Source: Myxococcales bacterium (lineage in GTDB: Bacteria; Myxococcota_A; Polyangia; Polyangiales; Polyangiaceae). From it: DNA of 64,000 nucleotides. Position 1 is the first letter of the stretch, and each line of letters starts with the position of its first letter. The notes under the pieces were generated by a model that saw only the letters and a program-made list of their open reading frames with translations, did not search any database and was not told where the DNA came from. Below, in pieces: positions 18,107-28,147 of this stretch. The position numbers and the translations under genes were made by a program. The stretch covers positions 1-64,000 of the forward strand of contig JANXLV010000162.1 of the NCBI GenBank assembly GCA_025355005.1. The letters are read 5' to 3'.

Positions 18107-19710
18107 TGCGCGCATCGCCCTCGAAGCCAACGCTGCGCGGGCTCACGTTCGCGGGGGTGCTCGCTTCCATGACGTGCGTCGGGGGAGTCGCCTCCGCCAC
18201 GGGCTTCACCGACATCGGTGATGACATCGTGGCGCGCGACAAGGCGGAGGTGAAGCTCGACGGCTACCTGCGCACGCGTGGCAACGCGTATGGCAACCTG
18301 GACCTGGATCGCGGTCCCACGCCGTCCGGGCAGGTGCTCTTCCCGGTGTCGCAAGCGGATCCGAACGCGCAGTGGCTCACGCACTGGGACATGCGCCTGC
18401 GCACGGATGTCGCGATCTACGCGCCGGGGCAGATGCTCGCCGTGAAGGTGCGGATGGATGCGCTCGACAACCTTGCGCTCGGCAGCCTGCCCAACGGCTC
18501 CCCCGCGGCGTCCACCACGCAGAGCTCGCCGACGCAGGCGCTCGCCCTGAAGCGCGCCTATGGTGAGGTGCTCCTTCCTTTCGGCATCCTCGCGGCGGGT
18601 CGCATGGGCAGCCACTGGGGTCTCGGCATCCTCACCAACGGCGGGGACTGCCTGGACTGCGACTCGGGCGACGCCGCGGATCGCATCGCGCTCGTCACGC
18701 CGCTCGCCGGCCACATCTTCGCGCTCGCGTACGACTTCAGCGCCATCGGACCGCTCTCCGGAACCACCACGAACCCCGCGCACACCGTGGACGTGGAGCC
18801 TTCGGTGGATGTGCGGACGATCACGTTCGCGGGGCTCCAGTACAAGGACGAAGAGACGCGCAACCGTCGCCGCAAGGCGGACAAGAGCACGGCGGAGTAC
18901 GGCGCGTACGTGTCGCATCGCTGGCAGAACAACGACATCCCGGCCTCGTATCTGTCTGTCGCGTCGCCGGTCGCTCTGAACTCCGCGCAGGTGATGCATC
19001 GTGGCTATCAGGCGACCGCGCTGGACGCGTGGGGCCGGCTCACGCTCCCGGGCGGCCGCGTGGAGGCGGAGGTCGTGTACCTGCTCGCCTCGGTAGATCA
19101 GCCGTCGCTGCTGCCCGGCGCGCTCTTGAAGAGCGGCGTGACCAGCCACCAGCTGGGCGCGGCCGTGCAGAGCGAGATCGGTCGTCCCGAGGATCGCTTC
19201 GGCTTCGGCGTGGACGCTGGCTACGCGAGCGGCGACAACGCGCCAGGCATGGGCGTGAACACGCCGCCGAACGCGACGCAGCCGAAGGCCGGTGATCTGG
19301 ATGGTCCACAGTCGAACGGCACGTCCGATCGCACGGTGGACAACTTCCGCTTCCACCCGGACTTCCGCATCGACCAGATCCTCTTCCGCGAGATCATTGG
19401 CACGGTGACGGACGCTGCATACCTTCGTCCGCACGTTCGCGCGCGCATCGCGGGCTTCACCAGCTCCGCGCTCGTGGCCACGCTTGCGGGCATCGGCTCC
19501 ACGGCCATCTACTCGCAGTCCACGCCCGGCGGCGCGAAGCCGCTCGGAATCGAGCTCGATCCGCAGATCGCGTACGTGGCGCGCGAGGGCTTCTTCGCCG
19601 CTATCGAGGGCGGCGTACTCTTCCCGCTCGCGGGCCTCGACAACCCTGATCTCCACAAGAACGCGAAGCCTGCGGCGCTGGGCCGCGTTCGCCTCGCGTA
19701 CAGGTTCTGA
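18106..19710 (+). CDS. Outer-membrane beta-barrel protein (TIGR04551-like)
   Basis: 534 residues; the ATG shares its A with the upstream TGA. Signal peptide about 1-31. The rest shows alternating amphipathic strands with Gly/Tyr/Trp turns (KLDGYLRTRGNAYGNLDLD early) and ends in RLAYRF, the terminal aromatic typical of barrel insertion. It resembles the TIGR04551 family of myxobacterial outer-membrane proteins, from memory. A loop carries two cysteines (GGDCLDCDSGD). Likely a porin-like partner of the lipoproteins encoded on both sides. Confidence 0.78.
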   Translation: MRASPSKPTLRGLTFAGVLASMTCVGGVASATGFTDIGDDIVARDKAEVKLDGYLRTRGNAYGNLDLDRGPTPSGQVLFPVSQADPNAQWLTHWDMRLRTDVAIYAPGQMLAVKVRMDALDNLALGSLPNGSPAASTTQSSPTQALALKRAYGEVLLPFGILAAGRMGSHWGLGILTNGGDCLDCDSGDAADRIALVTPLAGHIFALAYDFSAIGPLSGTTTNPAHTVDVEPSVDVRTITFAGLQYKDEETRNRRRKADKSTAEYGAYVSHRWQNNDIPASYLSVASPVALNSAQVMHRGYQATALDAWGRLTLPGGRVEAEVVYLLASVDQPSLLPGALLKSGVTSHQLGAAVQSEIGRPEDRFGFGVDAGYASGDNAPGMGVNTPPNATQPKAGDLDGPQSNGTSDRTVDNFRFHPDFRIDQILFREIIGTVTDAAYLRPHVRARIAGFTSSALVATLAGIGSTAIYSQSTPGGAKPLGIELDPQIAYVAREGFFAAIEGGVLFPLAGLDNPDLHKNAKPAALGRVRLAYRF

Positions 19711-19712
19711 CC

Positions 19713-20573
19713 ATGATGACCAGGAACCACCTCTTCTCTCTCGCGCTGACCACGCTCGGCGTGTCCGCGCTCGCCAGCTGCGGCGACAACCAGACGAACC
19801 AGGAGCACGCGGACTACGACGGCGGCGCACCTGCCCCGCTCGCGTGCACGCCGAACCTGGACGGCAAGATCGAGGCGAAGGAGCTGCAGGCCGCGTTCGG
19901 CATCCCGCTCTCCTACCTGTTCTCCCCGCCGGGCAAGGGACGCACGGTGGACCTTGCGGGAAAGCCGGACGCGCAGGGCCACCTCACGTGGGACTTCGCG
20001 ATCGACTACGCGGACGACCAGGTCGTTCACACGCAGGCCACGGCGATCAAGGGCAAGTGGTACGCGGCGTCGTTCCCGGACAGCGCGTTCGTGGTGCCCT
20101 CGGACGCCGCGGCGCGCGTCGAGGGCGTTTACGTGTATGATACAAGTGGTTACCACCTGCTCGGCCTGGCGTCGTTCATCGAGAACCCCACGGAGGGGAA
20201 GACGCTCTACGTCTACGATTCACCGGTGGACATCTTTCGCTTCCCGATCGCGCCGGGCCAGTCGTACACGAGCGTGGGTAACGTGAAGAACGCGATGGTG
20301 CGTGGCCTTCCGTACGCGGGAAGGGACGCCTACCTGGTCAACGTGGACGGCGCGGGCACCATCGCCCTTCCGTCGATCACCTTCTCGCAGGCGCTCCGCG
20401 TACGCACCACGCTGACGGCGACGCCCACCGCGGGTATGGCGCAGACGACGCGCCAGACCTCTTTCCTGTTCGAGTGCTTCGGCGAGGTGGCGCGCGCCAC
20501 GGGCCAGCCAAACGAGACGCAAGACAACTTCACCAACGCCGCCGAGGTTCGCCGCCTCGGACTTCTGCCGTAG
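19713..20573 (+). CDS. Lipoprotein, paralogue of the gene at 16071
   Basis: 286 residues, starting 2 nt after the barrel gene. Clear lipobox ALASCGD. A short linker precedes the domain shared with the 16071 protein (LTWDF, GLASF, YDSPVDIFRFP, QALRVRTTL, ECFGEVARAT). It lacks the Cys-rich segment of its paralogue. Last gene of the operon; a 10-bp tandem duplication covers its stop. Function unknown. Confidence 0.75.
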   Translation: MMTRNHLFSLALTTLGVSALASCGDNQTNQEHADYDGGAPAPLACTPNLDGKIEAKELQAAFGIPLSYLFSPPGKGRTVDLAGKPDAQGHLTWDFAIDYADDQVVHTQATAIKGKWYAASFPDSAFVVPSDAAARVEGVYVYDTSGYHLLGLASFIENPTEGKTLYVYDSPVDIFRFPIAPGQSYTSVGNVKNAMVRGLPYAGRDAYLVNVDGAGTIALPSITFSQALRVRTTLTATPTAGMAQTTRQTSFLFECFGEVARATGQPNETQDNFTNAAEVRRLGLLP

Positions 20574-20585
20574 CCTGCCGTAGCC
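20566..20585 (+). repeat. 10-bp tandem duplication over a stop codon
   Basis: TGCCGTAGCC twice; the first copy supplies the TAG stop of the upstream lipoprotein. Probably a recent slippage event. Confidence 0.7.
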
Positions 20586-20608
20586 TGTAGACCCGAAGGA
20601 GCAATCCG

Positions 20609-20962
20609 ATGGCCATCAATGCATGGGAACTGTGGAAGAAGGGCTTCGACGCCTGGGAGAACGAGACGGCGAAGTTCCTCGAGAACGTGATCCGTAGCCC
20701 GCTCGTGCTCGGCCCCAGCGGCGCGTTGATCACCGGGATCATGAAGGCGAAGACGGCGGGCGACAAGGCGAAGAACGTGGTCCTCGGAATGGCAGGCCTC
20801 GCGACGCGCAGTGATCAGGAGCGCGTGCTGCATGCATTGAACAGGCTCGAGAGCCGCCTCATGGATCTGGAGGAGCGCCTGGAAGATCGAGCCACGCGTG
20901 AGGAGCAGGCGAAGAAGACGTTGAATGGCGCTGCACAGCCGGCGCTCGAAGCACGGAACTGA
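20609..20962 (+). CDS. Putative PHA granule/synthase-associated helical protein
   Basis: 117 residues with Shine-Dalgarno GAAGGAG before the ATG. An amphipathic N-terminus rich in Trp ([18 protein letters not shown]) is followed by a Gly/Ala segment and a C-terminal coiled coil ([18 protein letters not shown]). It begins the operon with acyl-CoA ligase, PHA synthase and depolymerase. The Trp-rich helix plus coiled coil recalls PhaE/PhaM-like synthase partners or phasins, but it is far shorter than class III PhaE. Role inferred mainly from context. Confidence 0.65.
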   Translation: MAINAWELWKKGFDAWENETAKFLENVIRSPLVLGPSGALITGIMKAKTAGDKAKNVVLGMAGLATRSDQERVLHALNRLESRLMDLEERLEDRATREEQAKKTLNGAAQPALEARN

Positions 20963-20976
20963 GAGAGGTCACGATC

Positions 20977-22716
<1,740 letters not shown>

Positions 22717-22727
22717 GGAGGTCCGCC

Positions 22728-24023
22728 GTGTTCGGAGGAGGAGAAGGAGCGAAGCGCATCATCAACCTGCTGGGCCTTGCCGCGCGCAAGAAGCCCGAGG
22801 TCGGCATCACGCCGTCGGACGTCGTGTTCTCGGAGAACAAGTGGAAGCTTCTCCGTTACCGCCGCCCCGAGGGCAAGCCGGTGCGCTTCGAGACCCCGCT
22901 CCTCCTCGTTCCTTCGCTCATCAACCGTCACTACGTGATGGACCTGGTGCCGCAGAAGAGCATGGCCGAGTGGCTCGTCGCGCAGGGACATGATGTATTC
23001 TGCATCGATTGGGGAACACCCGGCCCCGAGGATCGCTACCTGACGTTCGACGACATCTGCGATGGCTACCTGGGTCGCGCGCTCCGCGTCACGAGTAAGA
23101 TGGGCGGCGCAACGCCAGGTCGTCGCGGCAAGGCGAACGTGCTCGGCTACTGCCTCGGCGGAACGCTCGCGGTGATCCATGCGGCCGCAGAGGCGCGCCC
23201 AGCAGGCAACAGAATTGCGTCGCTTGCGCTGCTGGCGGCGCCCGTTGCGTTCAGGGACGACAGCGTGCTCGCGGCGTGGACGCAGAACCCGACGTACGAT
23301 CCGGGCGCGATCGTCGACGCGTTCGGCAATGCTCCGTGGCAGCTGCTGCAGGGCGCGTTTCAGATGCTGCGGCCCACGCTGACGCTCGCGAAGACAGTCC
23401 ATATGGTGGACCGCGCGTGGAACGACGAGTTCCTGGACGGCTTCCTCGCGCTGGAGGCATGGGGCAACGACAACGTGTCGTTTCCGGGCCAGGCGTTCCG
23501 TCGCTACATCGAGGAGCTCTATCGCAAGGACGCGCTCATGGAAGGCACGATGCGCCTCTCAGGCAGGAGCGCGCGGATGGAGGACATCCACTGCCCGGTG
23601 CTGGCGGTGAGCTTCGAGCACGACAACATCGTCCCGTGGAAGAGCGCGGCGGTGCTGGTCGATCGCATCGCATCGAAGGAGAAGCTGCACGTGAAGCTGC
23701 CGGGAGGCCACGTGGGAGCGGTGGTGTCGAAGTCAGCGGCGAAGGGCCTGTGGCCGATGCTGTCGAACTTCTTCGTGAACTGCGAGACGCCGACGACCTC
23801 GACCTCGACCTCGACCCCGACCTCGACCCCGACCTCGACCTCGACCTCGAACGTTCCCCCTCCCCTTCACCTTCGCTCGAACGGCTTGAACGGGCATGCC
23901 CAGAAGTCTCTGAAGCCGCTGAAGACTCTGAAGACCCTGAAGGCCCGCGCGTCGACGCGCACCGCCAAGACGAAGACGGCGAAGAAGGTCCCCGCCAAGA
24001 GAAAGTCGGCATCGACCAAATGA
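22728..24023 (+). CDS. phaC: Polyhydroxyalkanoate synthase
   Basis: 431 residues, GTG start with GGGAGG upstream. Alpha/beta-hydrolase fold with the PHA-synthase lipase-like box GYCLGG; predicted triad Cys142, Asp299 (FEHDNIVPW) and His328 (GGHVGAVV). The conserved CIDWGTPGPED lies near residue 90. Length without the tail (about 355) matches class III rather than class I enzymes. Residues after about 355 are an unusual Thr/Ser/Pro repeat followed by a Lys/Ala/Thr-rich, histone-H1-like tail (TAKTKTAKKVPAKRKSAS). Polymerises (R)-3-hydroxyacyl-CoA at the granule. Its stop overlaps the depolymerase start (ATGA). Confidence 0.93.
   Translation: MFGGGEGAKRIINLLGLAARKKPEVGITPSDVVFSENKWKLLRYRRPEGKPVRFETPLLLVPSLINRHYVMDLVPQKSMAEWLVAQGHDVFCIDWGTPGPEDRYLTFDDICDGYLGRALRVTSKMGGATPGRRGKANVLGYCLGGTLAVIHAAAEARPAGNRIASLALLAAPVAFRDDSVLAAWTQNPTYDPGAIVDAFGNAPWQLLQGAFQMLRPTLTLAKTVHMVDRAWNDEFLDGFLALEAWGNDNVSFPGQAFRRYIEELYRKDALMEGTMRLSGRSARMEDIHCPVLAVSFEHDNIVPWKSAAVLVDRIASKEKLHVKLPGGHVGAVVSKSAAKGLWPMLSNFFVNCETPTTSTSTSTPTSTPTSTSTSNVPPPLHLRSNGLNGHAQKSLKPLKTLKTLKARASTRTAKTKTAKKVPAKRKSASTK
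23795..23850 (+). repeat. CGACCT/CGACCC hexanucleotide repeat in phaC
   Basis: About nine in-frame hexamer units encoding alternating Thr-Ser/Thr-Pro between the PhaC catalytic domain and its basic tail. Confidence 0.85.
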
Positions 24024-25231
24024 AGAAGCTGGTCGCGGGACTCACCATCGCTCTTGCCGTCATGGGGATCACCGCTGAGGCAAGGGCGGCGGGCACCACC
24101 GAGACCTTCACCGTGTCGGGGCATGCGACGGATCTGTTCGTGCCTAGCGCACCGCAAGCGAAGGCGGGGCTCGTGCTCATGCTGCATGGGTGCTCGCAGA
24201 ACGCGCAGGACTTCGAGGCGGCGACGCTGATGAATGATCTGGCTGAAAAGCAGGGCTTCTACGTCGTGTGGCCCACGCAGCCGTCGTCTCACAATGCGGG
24301 GAAATGCTGGAACTGGTTCGACCCACTGAGCCAGGCGCGCGGCGCGGGTGAGCCGGCGGAGCTCGCGGCGATCGTGGACGAGGCGAAGAAGCGCCACACC
24401 ATCGACGGGGCTCACGTCTATGTCGCGGGCATCTCCGCGGGCGGCGCGATGGCCGCGGTGATGGGCGCCACCTATCCCGACGTGTTCGCGGCTATCGGTG
24501 TGGGCTCGGGCCTGGAGTATCAGGCGGCTGACTCCGTCCAGAGCGGGCTCGCCGCCGAAGGCTCAGGCGGGCCGAATCCCGTCGCGCAGGGCGACGCGAT
24601 CTTCGCAGCGATGGGGACGCACGCGCGCGCGATGCCGGTGATCGCGTTCCACGGCACGTCGGACGGCACCGTCGCGATCGTGAACGGACACCAGGTGATC
24701 GCCTCGTACACGCGCGCGGACGCGGACGCGCTCGGCCTCGCGTCGCTCGCAGCGCCGTCCACGGTCACGAGCCAGGTCGACGGCGGGCGCGGCTACTCCA
24801 CGGAGACCACGAACGGCCCCGACAACGCGCCGCTCCTCGTGGGCGTGTGGGTCACGGGCATGGACCACGCGTGGTCCGGCGGCGTGAAGGGTGCATCCTA
24901 CACGGACTCCGACGGCCCCGACGCCACGGGCATCATGTGGTCGTTCTTCAGCGCGCACTCACTCACGGCGCCCACGGGCAACGTCGCGCCAGACGGCGGC
25001 GTCATCGGCAAAGGCGACGGCGGCGGCAGCGGGGGCGGAGGTGGCGGAGGAGGAGCGGGTGCGGACGGTGGCGGAGGTGCCGGCGGCGGCAACACGGACG
25101 CGGATGGCGGCACGGGTGGTGGCGGACCGTCCGGTGGCTGCGCGACGGCAGGCGATCGCGATCTGTCGCTCGCGATGTTTCTTCCGCTCGCCCTCGCAGC
25201 CCTCGCCGTGCGCGCGCGACGACGCCGCTGA
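24020..25231 (+). CDS. Secreted PHB depolymerase-family esterase with MYXO-CTERM-like tail
   Basis: 403 residues; the ATG overlaps the phaC stop. Signal peptide 1-23 (ends ARAAG). Esterase_phb-type catalytic domain: LHGCSQNAQDF, GISAGG with nucleophile Ser139, Asp in HGTSDGTV, His in MDHAWSGG. A Gly-rich linker (about 330-370) leads to a Cys-containing segment, a hydrophobic helix and RARRRR at the end, the tripartite pattern of MYXO-CTERM sorting tags. So it is exported and probably surface-anchored, and would act on external polyester rather than the cell's own granules. That is odd for a gene coupled to phaC. Confidence 0.88.
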   Translation: MKKLVAGLTIALAVMGITAEARAAGTTETFTVSGHATDLFVPSAPQAKAGLVLMLHGCSQNAQDFEAATLMNDLAEKQGFYVVWPTQPSSHNAGKCWNWFDPLSQARGAGEPAELAAIVDEAKKRHTIDGAHVYVAGISAGGAMAAVMGATYPDVFAAIGVGSGLEYQAADSVQSGLAAEGSGGPNPVAQGDAIFAAMGTHARAMPVIAFHGTSDGTVAIVNGHQVIASYTRADADALGLASLAAPSTVTSQVDGGRGYSTETTNGPDNAPLLVGVWVTGMDHAWSGGVKGASYTDSDGPDATGIMWSFFSAHSLTAPTGNVAPDGGVIGKGDGGGSGGGGGGGGAGADGGGGAGGGNTDADGGTGGGGPSGGCATAGDRDLSLAMFLPLALAALAVRARRRR

Positions 25232-25241
25232 ACGAACGCCA

Positions 25242-25335
25242 CGTATACATTGCGTATACGCTGCGACCTCGCTGACGGGTTTTTGGCCACTATTGCGCTC
25301 AAAACCGCGGAAGACGAGGCAGTCACTGCGTATAC
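25242..25335. promoter_or_regulatory. Three CGTATAC palindromic sites upstream of lipoprotein gene
   Basis: CGTATAC at 25242-25248, 25253-25259 and 25329-25335; the last two are within TGCGTATAC. The first two are 11 bp apart (one helical turn). They lie in the only non-coding gap before the 25421 gene. Possible operator array or -10 elements. Confidence 0.4.
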
Positions 25336-25420
25336 CATGGCAGCTCGCTTGGCGCCCAGGAGCAAACGATTGGCGGAAAACTGGCTGCTGACCCGGCCGG
25401 GCGCGGTCAAGACAACGCCC

Positions 25421-26638
25421 ATGCGCTTCTCGCCTTCTTCTTTGCGTTCTCTTTCTGGCGCCGCCGTGTGCGTCGCTTCCGTGCTCTTCGCGACGGTTCT
25501 TGCGGCCGGGTGCAGCGCCACCGCCGAGCCCGCGGGCGCTTCGTCGCCCGATGGTGGCGCGACGACTGACGACGCCGGTGGGATCGCTCCGGTCATGCCC
25601 TTCGTGTGCAACGTCACGACCTGCAAGGGGTGCTGCAACGCCCACGGCTACTGCGTGGACGGCAAGAGCACGACGGCGTGCGGCGTGGGGGGCGAGAGCT
25701 GCCAGAGCTGTCCCGAGAAGCAGAACGCGACCGCCACCTGCGACGCAAAACGCACCTGCGGTTTCACCTGCGACGCAGCGTTCACGCAGGCGGGCAACGT
25801 GTGCGTCATCGGTGGGAACGGCTGGACAGCGGAGCCGGCTCCCACGGCGACCGACCTCGAGGCGGTGTGGGGCAGCTCGGCGAGCGACGTCTACGCCGTG
25901 GGCAAGGGCGGAACGATCTTCCACTCCGCAGGCAAGGGAGCATGGACAGCGCAGTCCGACGCCGGCGAGGATCTCCACGGCGTGTGGGGAAGCGGCAGCG
26001 GCGACGTCTACGCAGTCGGCGGGACGGGCACCATCATCCGCTCCACCGGCGATGGGAAGTGGAAGGCCGTGTCCGTGACCAACGACGATCTCTACGGGGT
26101 CTTCGGTACCGGCAGCGGCGATGTCTACGCCGTGGGCAACCACGGCACCATCATGCATTCGACGGGTGACGGGAAGTGGGTCGTGCAGACCAGCGGCACC
26201 AGCGAGCCGCTCTACTCTGTCTGGGCGAGCGCGAGCAACGACGTCTACGTCGCCGGTAGAAATGGAATTCTCCACTCCACCGGCAACGGCAAGTGGACAC
26301 CCCAGGGCACCGTCGGCTACCGCACGTCGATCTGGGGACTCGGCAGCACCGATATCTACTCGCCCGGATTGGGCGTGGGCAGCGAATACGTGATGCACTC
26401 GACCGGTGATGGCACGTGGACCGACACGGGCTCCGAATTCGACCACATCTGGGGCTCCGGAAGCACCAACCTCTACGCGACCAACGTGGTCAGCATTCTC
26501 CATTCGACCGGCAACGGCACCTGGACCGATCTGAACGTGAAGACGGGCGCCGAGACGTTCTACGGCTTGTGGGGAAGCGGTGCTGGCGACGTCTACACGG
26601 TCGGCTCGAAGGGCAGCATCCTGCATCTCCATCCGTGA
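25421..26638 (+). CDS. Lipoprotein with beta-propeller-like WGS/DVYAVG repeats
   Basis: 405 residues. The start was chosen where a signal peptide with lipobox LAAGC begins; the frame is open upstream but has no such feature. A Cys-rich module follows (CNVTTCKGCCNAHGYC and CGVGGESCQSC). Then come about eight repeats of the type VWGSSASDVYAVGKGGTIFHS, a common propeller repeat in myxobacterial surface proteins. Expected on the outer membrane. Ligand unknown. Confidence 0.8.
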   Translation: MRFSPSSLRSLSGAAVCVASVLFATVLAAGCSATAEPAGASSPDGGATTDDAGGIAPVMPFVCNVTTCKGCCNAHGYCVDGKSTTACGVGGESCQSCPEKQNATATCDAKRTCGFTCDAAFTQAGNVCVIGGNGWTAEPAPTATDLEAVWGSSASDVYAVGKGGTIFHSAGKGAWTAQSDAGEDLHGVWGSGSGDVYAVGGTGTIIRSTGDGKWKAVSVTNDDLYGVFGTGSGDVYAVGNHGTIMHSTGDGKWVVQTSGTSEPLYSVWASASNDVYVAGRNGILHSTGNGKWTPQGTVGYRTSIWGLGSTDIYSPGLGVGSEYVMHSTGDGTWTDTGSEFDHIWGSGSTNLYATNVVSILHSTGNGTWTDLNVKTGAETFYGLWGSGAGDVYTVGSKGSILHLHP

Positions 26639-26642
26639 GCTC

Positions 26643-26669
26643 TTGACCGCGACGCAAAGAATGTATGAT
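26643..26669 (+). promoter_or_regulatory. Putative promoter of AraC-family gene
   Basis: TTGACC (26643-26648) and TATGAT (26664-26669) with a short 15-bp spacer. The -10 contains the first possible ATG (26665) and ends 7 nt before the ATG at 26677. That supports the second start and a leaderless mRNA. Confidence 0.5.
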
Positions 26670-26676
26670 CGGCCCG

Positions 26677-27492
26677 ATGGAGCGCTGCGGCGACATCGGC
26701 GAATTTTTGGACGCACCGATCGGCAAGTATCTCGTCGGCGGTACGTGGCTCTACTTCTACCCGACACCGTCGGTGTCTGGCTTCGTCCTCTGGGGGCGCT
26801 TGAATGAGGCCGACCTGCAGGAGACGGTCCGGATCACTCCGCACGTCCACCGCTTGGCCGTGCAGCCGCACGTCGCGTTCATCGACGCGCGCCGCGTCGA
26901 GCGCGTGGACACGGCCGCCTTCGCGGTGGCGAGCGGCTACCTGCGGGCGCACCACCAGACGCTCCGTGCAGCGATTTCGCGCCTCGCCGTGGTCTACACG
27001 CCTGGCGTGATGGGCTCCATTGCGGCCGGTTTCTTCCGGCTCGTGAAGGCCCCCTACCCCGTCGAGATCTTCGAGACACCGCTCGATGCGTGTGCGTGGC
27101 TCGGAATCGAAGACGCTCATGCGCTCGTGACGGAGCTTGACCAGTTGCACACCGCTGCGGTTGGCACCACGCCATTCCTGCGCGAGCTTCGCGCGTTCCT
27201 GCACGCACACGTCAGTGACGCGACGCTCCCCGTGGCCGCGCGCGCGCTCGGGATCTCGGAGCGGAGCTTCCAGCGACGCCTCGCCGATCACGAGACGGGA
27301 TTCTCCCACGAGCTCGCTCAGGCACGTGTGCGCGCGGCGCAGAGCCTGCTCGTGGACACGGACGCGAGCCTCACGCAGATCGCGTTCGCCGTGGGATGCA
27401 CGTCGCTCCATCAGTTCAGCAAGACGTTCCGCAAGGTCACGGGCGAGACACCCACACAATGGCGCGAACGCCACGAGACCCGGCCGCTCTGA
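26677..27492 (+). CDS. AraC-family transcriptional regulator
   Basis: 271 residues from the second ATG (MERCGDIG); the first ATG, 12 nt earlier, lies inside the -10. C-terminal AraC DNA-binding domain at about 175-268 with both helix-turn-helix units: ARALGISERSFQRRLADHE, then LTQIAFAVGCTSLHQFSKTF. The N-terminal 150 residues are not a cupin; they show a STAS-like strand/helix pattern (HVAFIDARRVERVD). Effector unknown. It converges on the glutathione peroxidase gene with a 6-bp gap. Confidence 0.88.
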   Translation: MERCGDIGEFLDAPIGKYLVGGTWLYFYPTPSVSGFVLWGRLNEADLQETVRITPHVHRLAVQPHVAFIDARRVERVDTAAFAVASGYLRAHHQTLRAAISRLAVVYTPGVMGSIAAGFFRLVKAPYPVEIFETPLDACAWLGIEDAHALVTELDQLHTAAVGTTPFLRELRAFLHAHVSDATLPVAARALGISERSFQRRLADHETGFSHELAQARVRAAQSLLVDTDASLTQIAFAVGCTSLHQFSKTFRKVTGETPTQWRERHETRPL

Positions 27493-27498
27493 CCAGGT

Positions 27499-28104
27499 TC
27501 AGGGCGAAGACAAGAGCTGGTCGATCTCCGCGCGCAGCGCCGGATCGTCCGGTTTCACCGCGCTCGGATATGCCGCGACCACAGCTCCGGTCTTGTCGAC
27601 GAGGTACTTGTGGAAGTTCCACTTTGGCTCGCCCTTCGCCTGCGCGAGGAACAGGAAGACCGGGTTGATGCCATCGCCCTTCACCTTCGACTTCGAGAAG
27701 AGCGGGAACGTCACGCCGTAGTCGTGCGATGTGAACCTGGCGATCTCCGCGTCGGTGCCCGGCTCCTGCGCACCAAAGTCGTTCGACGGGAAGCCAAGGA
27801 GCACGAACGGCTTGCCCTTCAGGGACTCGCTCAACGCTTGAAGACCCGTGTACTGCGGCGTGAAGCCACACTCGGACGCGGTGTTCACCATCAACGCCAC
27901 CTTGCCGCGATACTCGGAGAGCGCCTGCAGCTTGCCATCGAGCGTGCGCGCGTTGAGATCGTAGACCGTCGCCGTGCGCAGGGTCGACGTCGAGGCCAGG
28001 GGCGAGGGCGCGGGCGCATTCGACGTCGAGGTTGTCTCGTTCGTCTTGCATGCGAACAGCGTCAGGACCGCGAGCACTGCAAGACCACTCTTCGCGTGCG
28101 ACAT
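27499..28104 (-). CDS. Glutathione-peroxidase-family lipoprotein
   Basis: 201 residues. Lipobox LFAC with lipid Cys19, then a Ser/Thr linker. GPx fold: peroxidatic Cys79 in NTASECGFTPQY, Gln114 in FGAQEPGTD, Trp163-Asn164 in KWNFHKYLVDKTG, so the catalytic tetrad is present with Cys rather than selenocysteine. The usual Cys of FPCNQF is Ser (FPSNDF), so any resolving Cys differs. Reduces peroxides, probably in the periplasm. It has a -10 TACGAT exactly 6 nt before the ATG. Confidence 0.92.
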   Translation of the reverse strand: MSHAKSGLAVLAVLTLFACKTNETTSTSNAPAPSPLASTSTLRTATVYDLNARTLDGKLQALSEYRGKVALMVNTASECGFTPQYTGLQALSESLKGKPFVLLGFPSNDFGAQEPGTDAEIARFTSHDYGVTFPLFSKSKVKGDGINPVFLFLAQAKGEPKWNFHKYLVDKTGAVVAAYPSAVKPDDPALRAEIDQLLSSP

Positions 28105-28110
28105 GCGTGG

Positions 28111-28116
28111 ATCGTA
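28111..28116 (-). promoter_or_regulatory. -10 TACGAT, 6 nt before ATG of GPx gene
   Basis: On the minus strand TACGAT is separated from the ATG at 28104 by CCACGC, so the mRNA should be leaderless. Confidence 0.5.
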
Positions 28117-28147
28117 CAGGCAGTCCGTGTTGGAATGAACGCACGCC

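Noticed and set aside
23795-23850. CGACCT repeats considered as a possible CRISPR or regulatory array
   Set aside because: The unit is 6 bp without spacers and lies in frame within phaC; it is a coding microsatellite.
25250-25420. Upstream extension of the propeller lipoprotein to 25250
   Set aside because: The frame is open, but the clear signal peptide and lipobox begin at 25421 and the upstream part contains the GTATAC sites.
24959-26767. Minus-strand frame (602 codons) opposite the depolymerase end and propeller lipoprotein
   Set aside because: Covers two plus-strand genes with clear signal peptides and motifs; translation is low-complexity and unrelated to any family.
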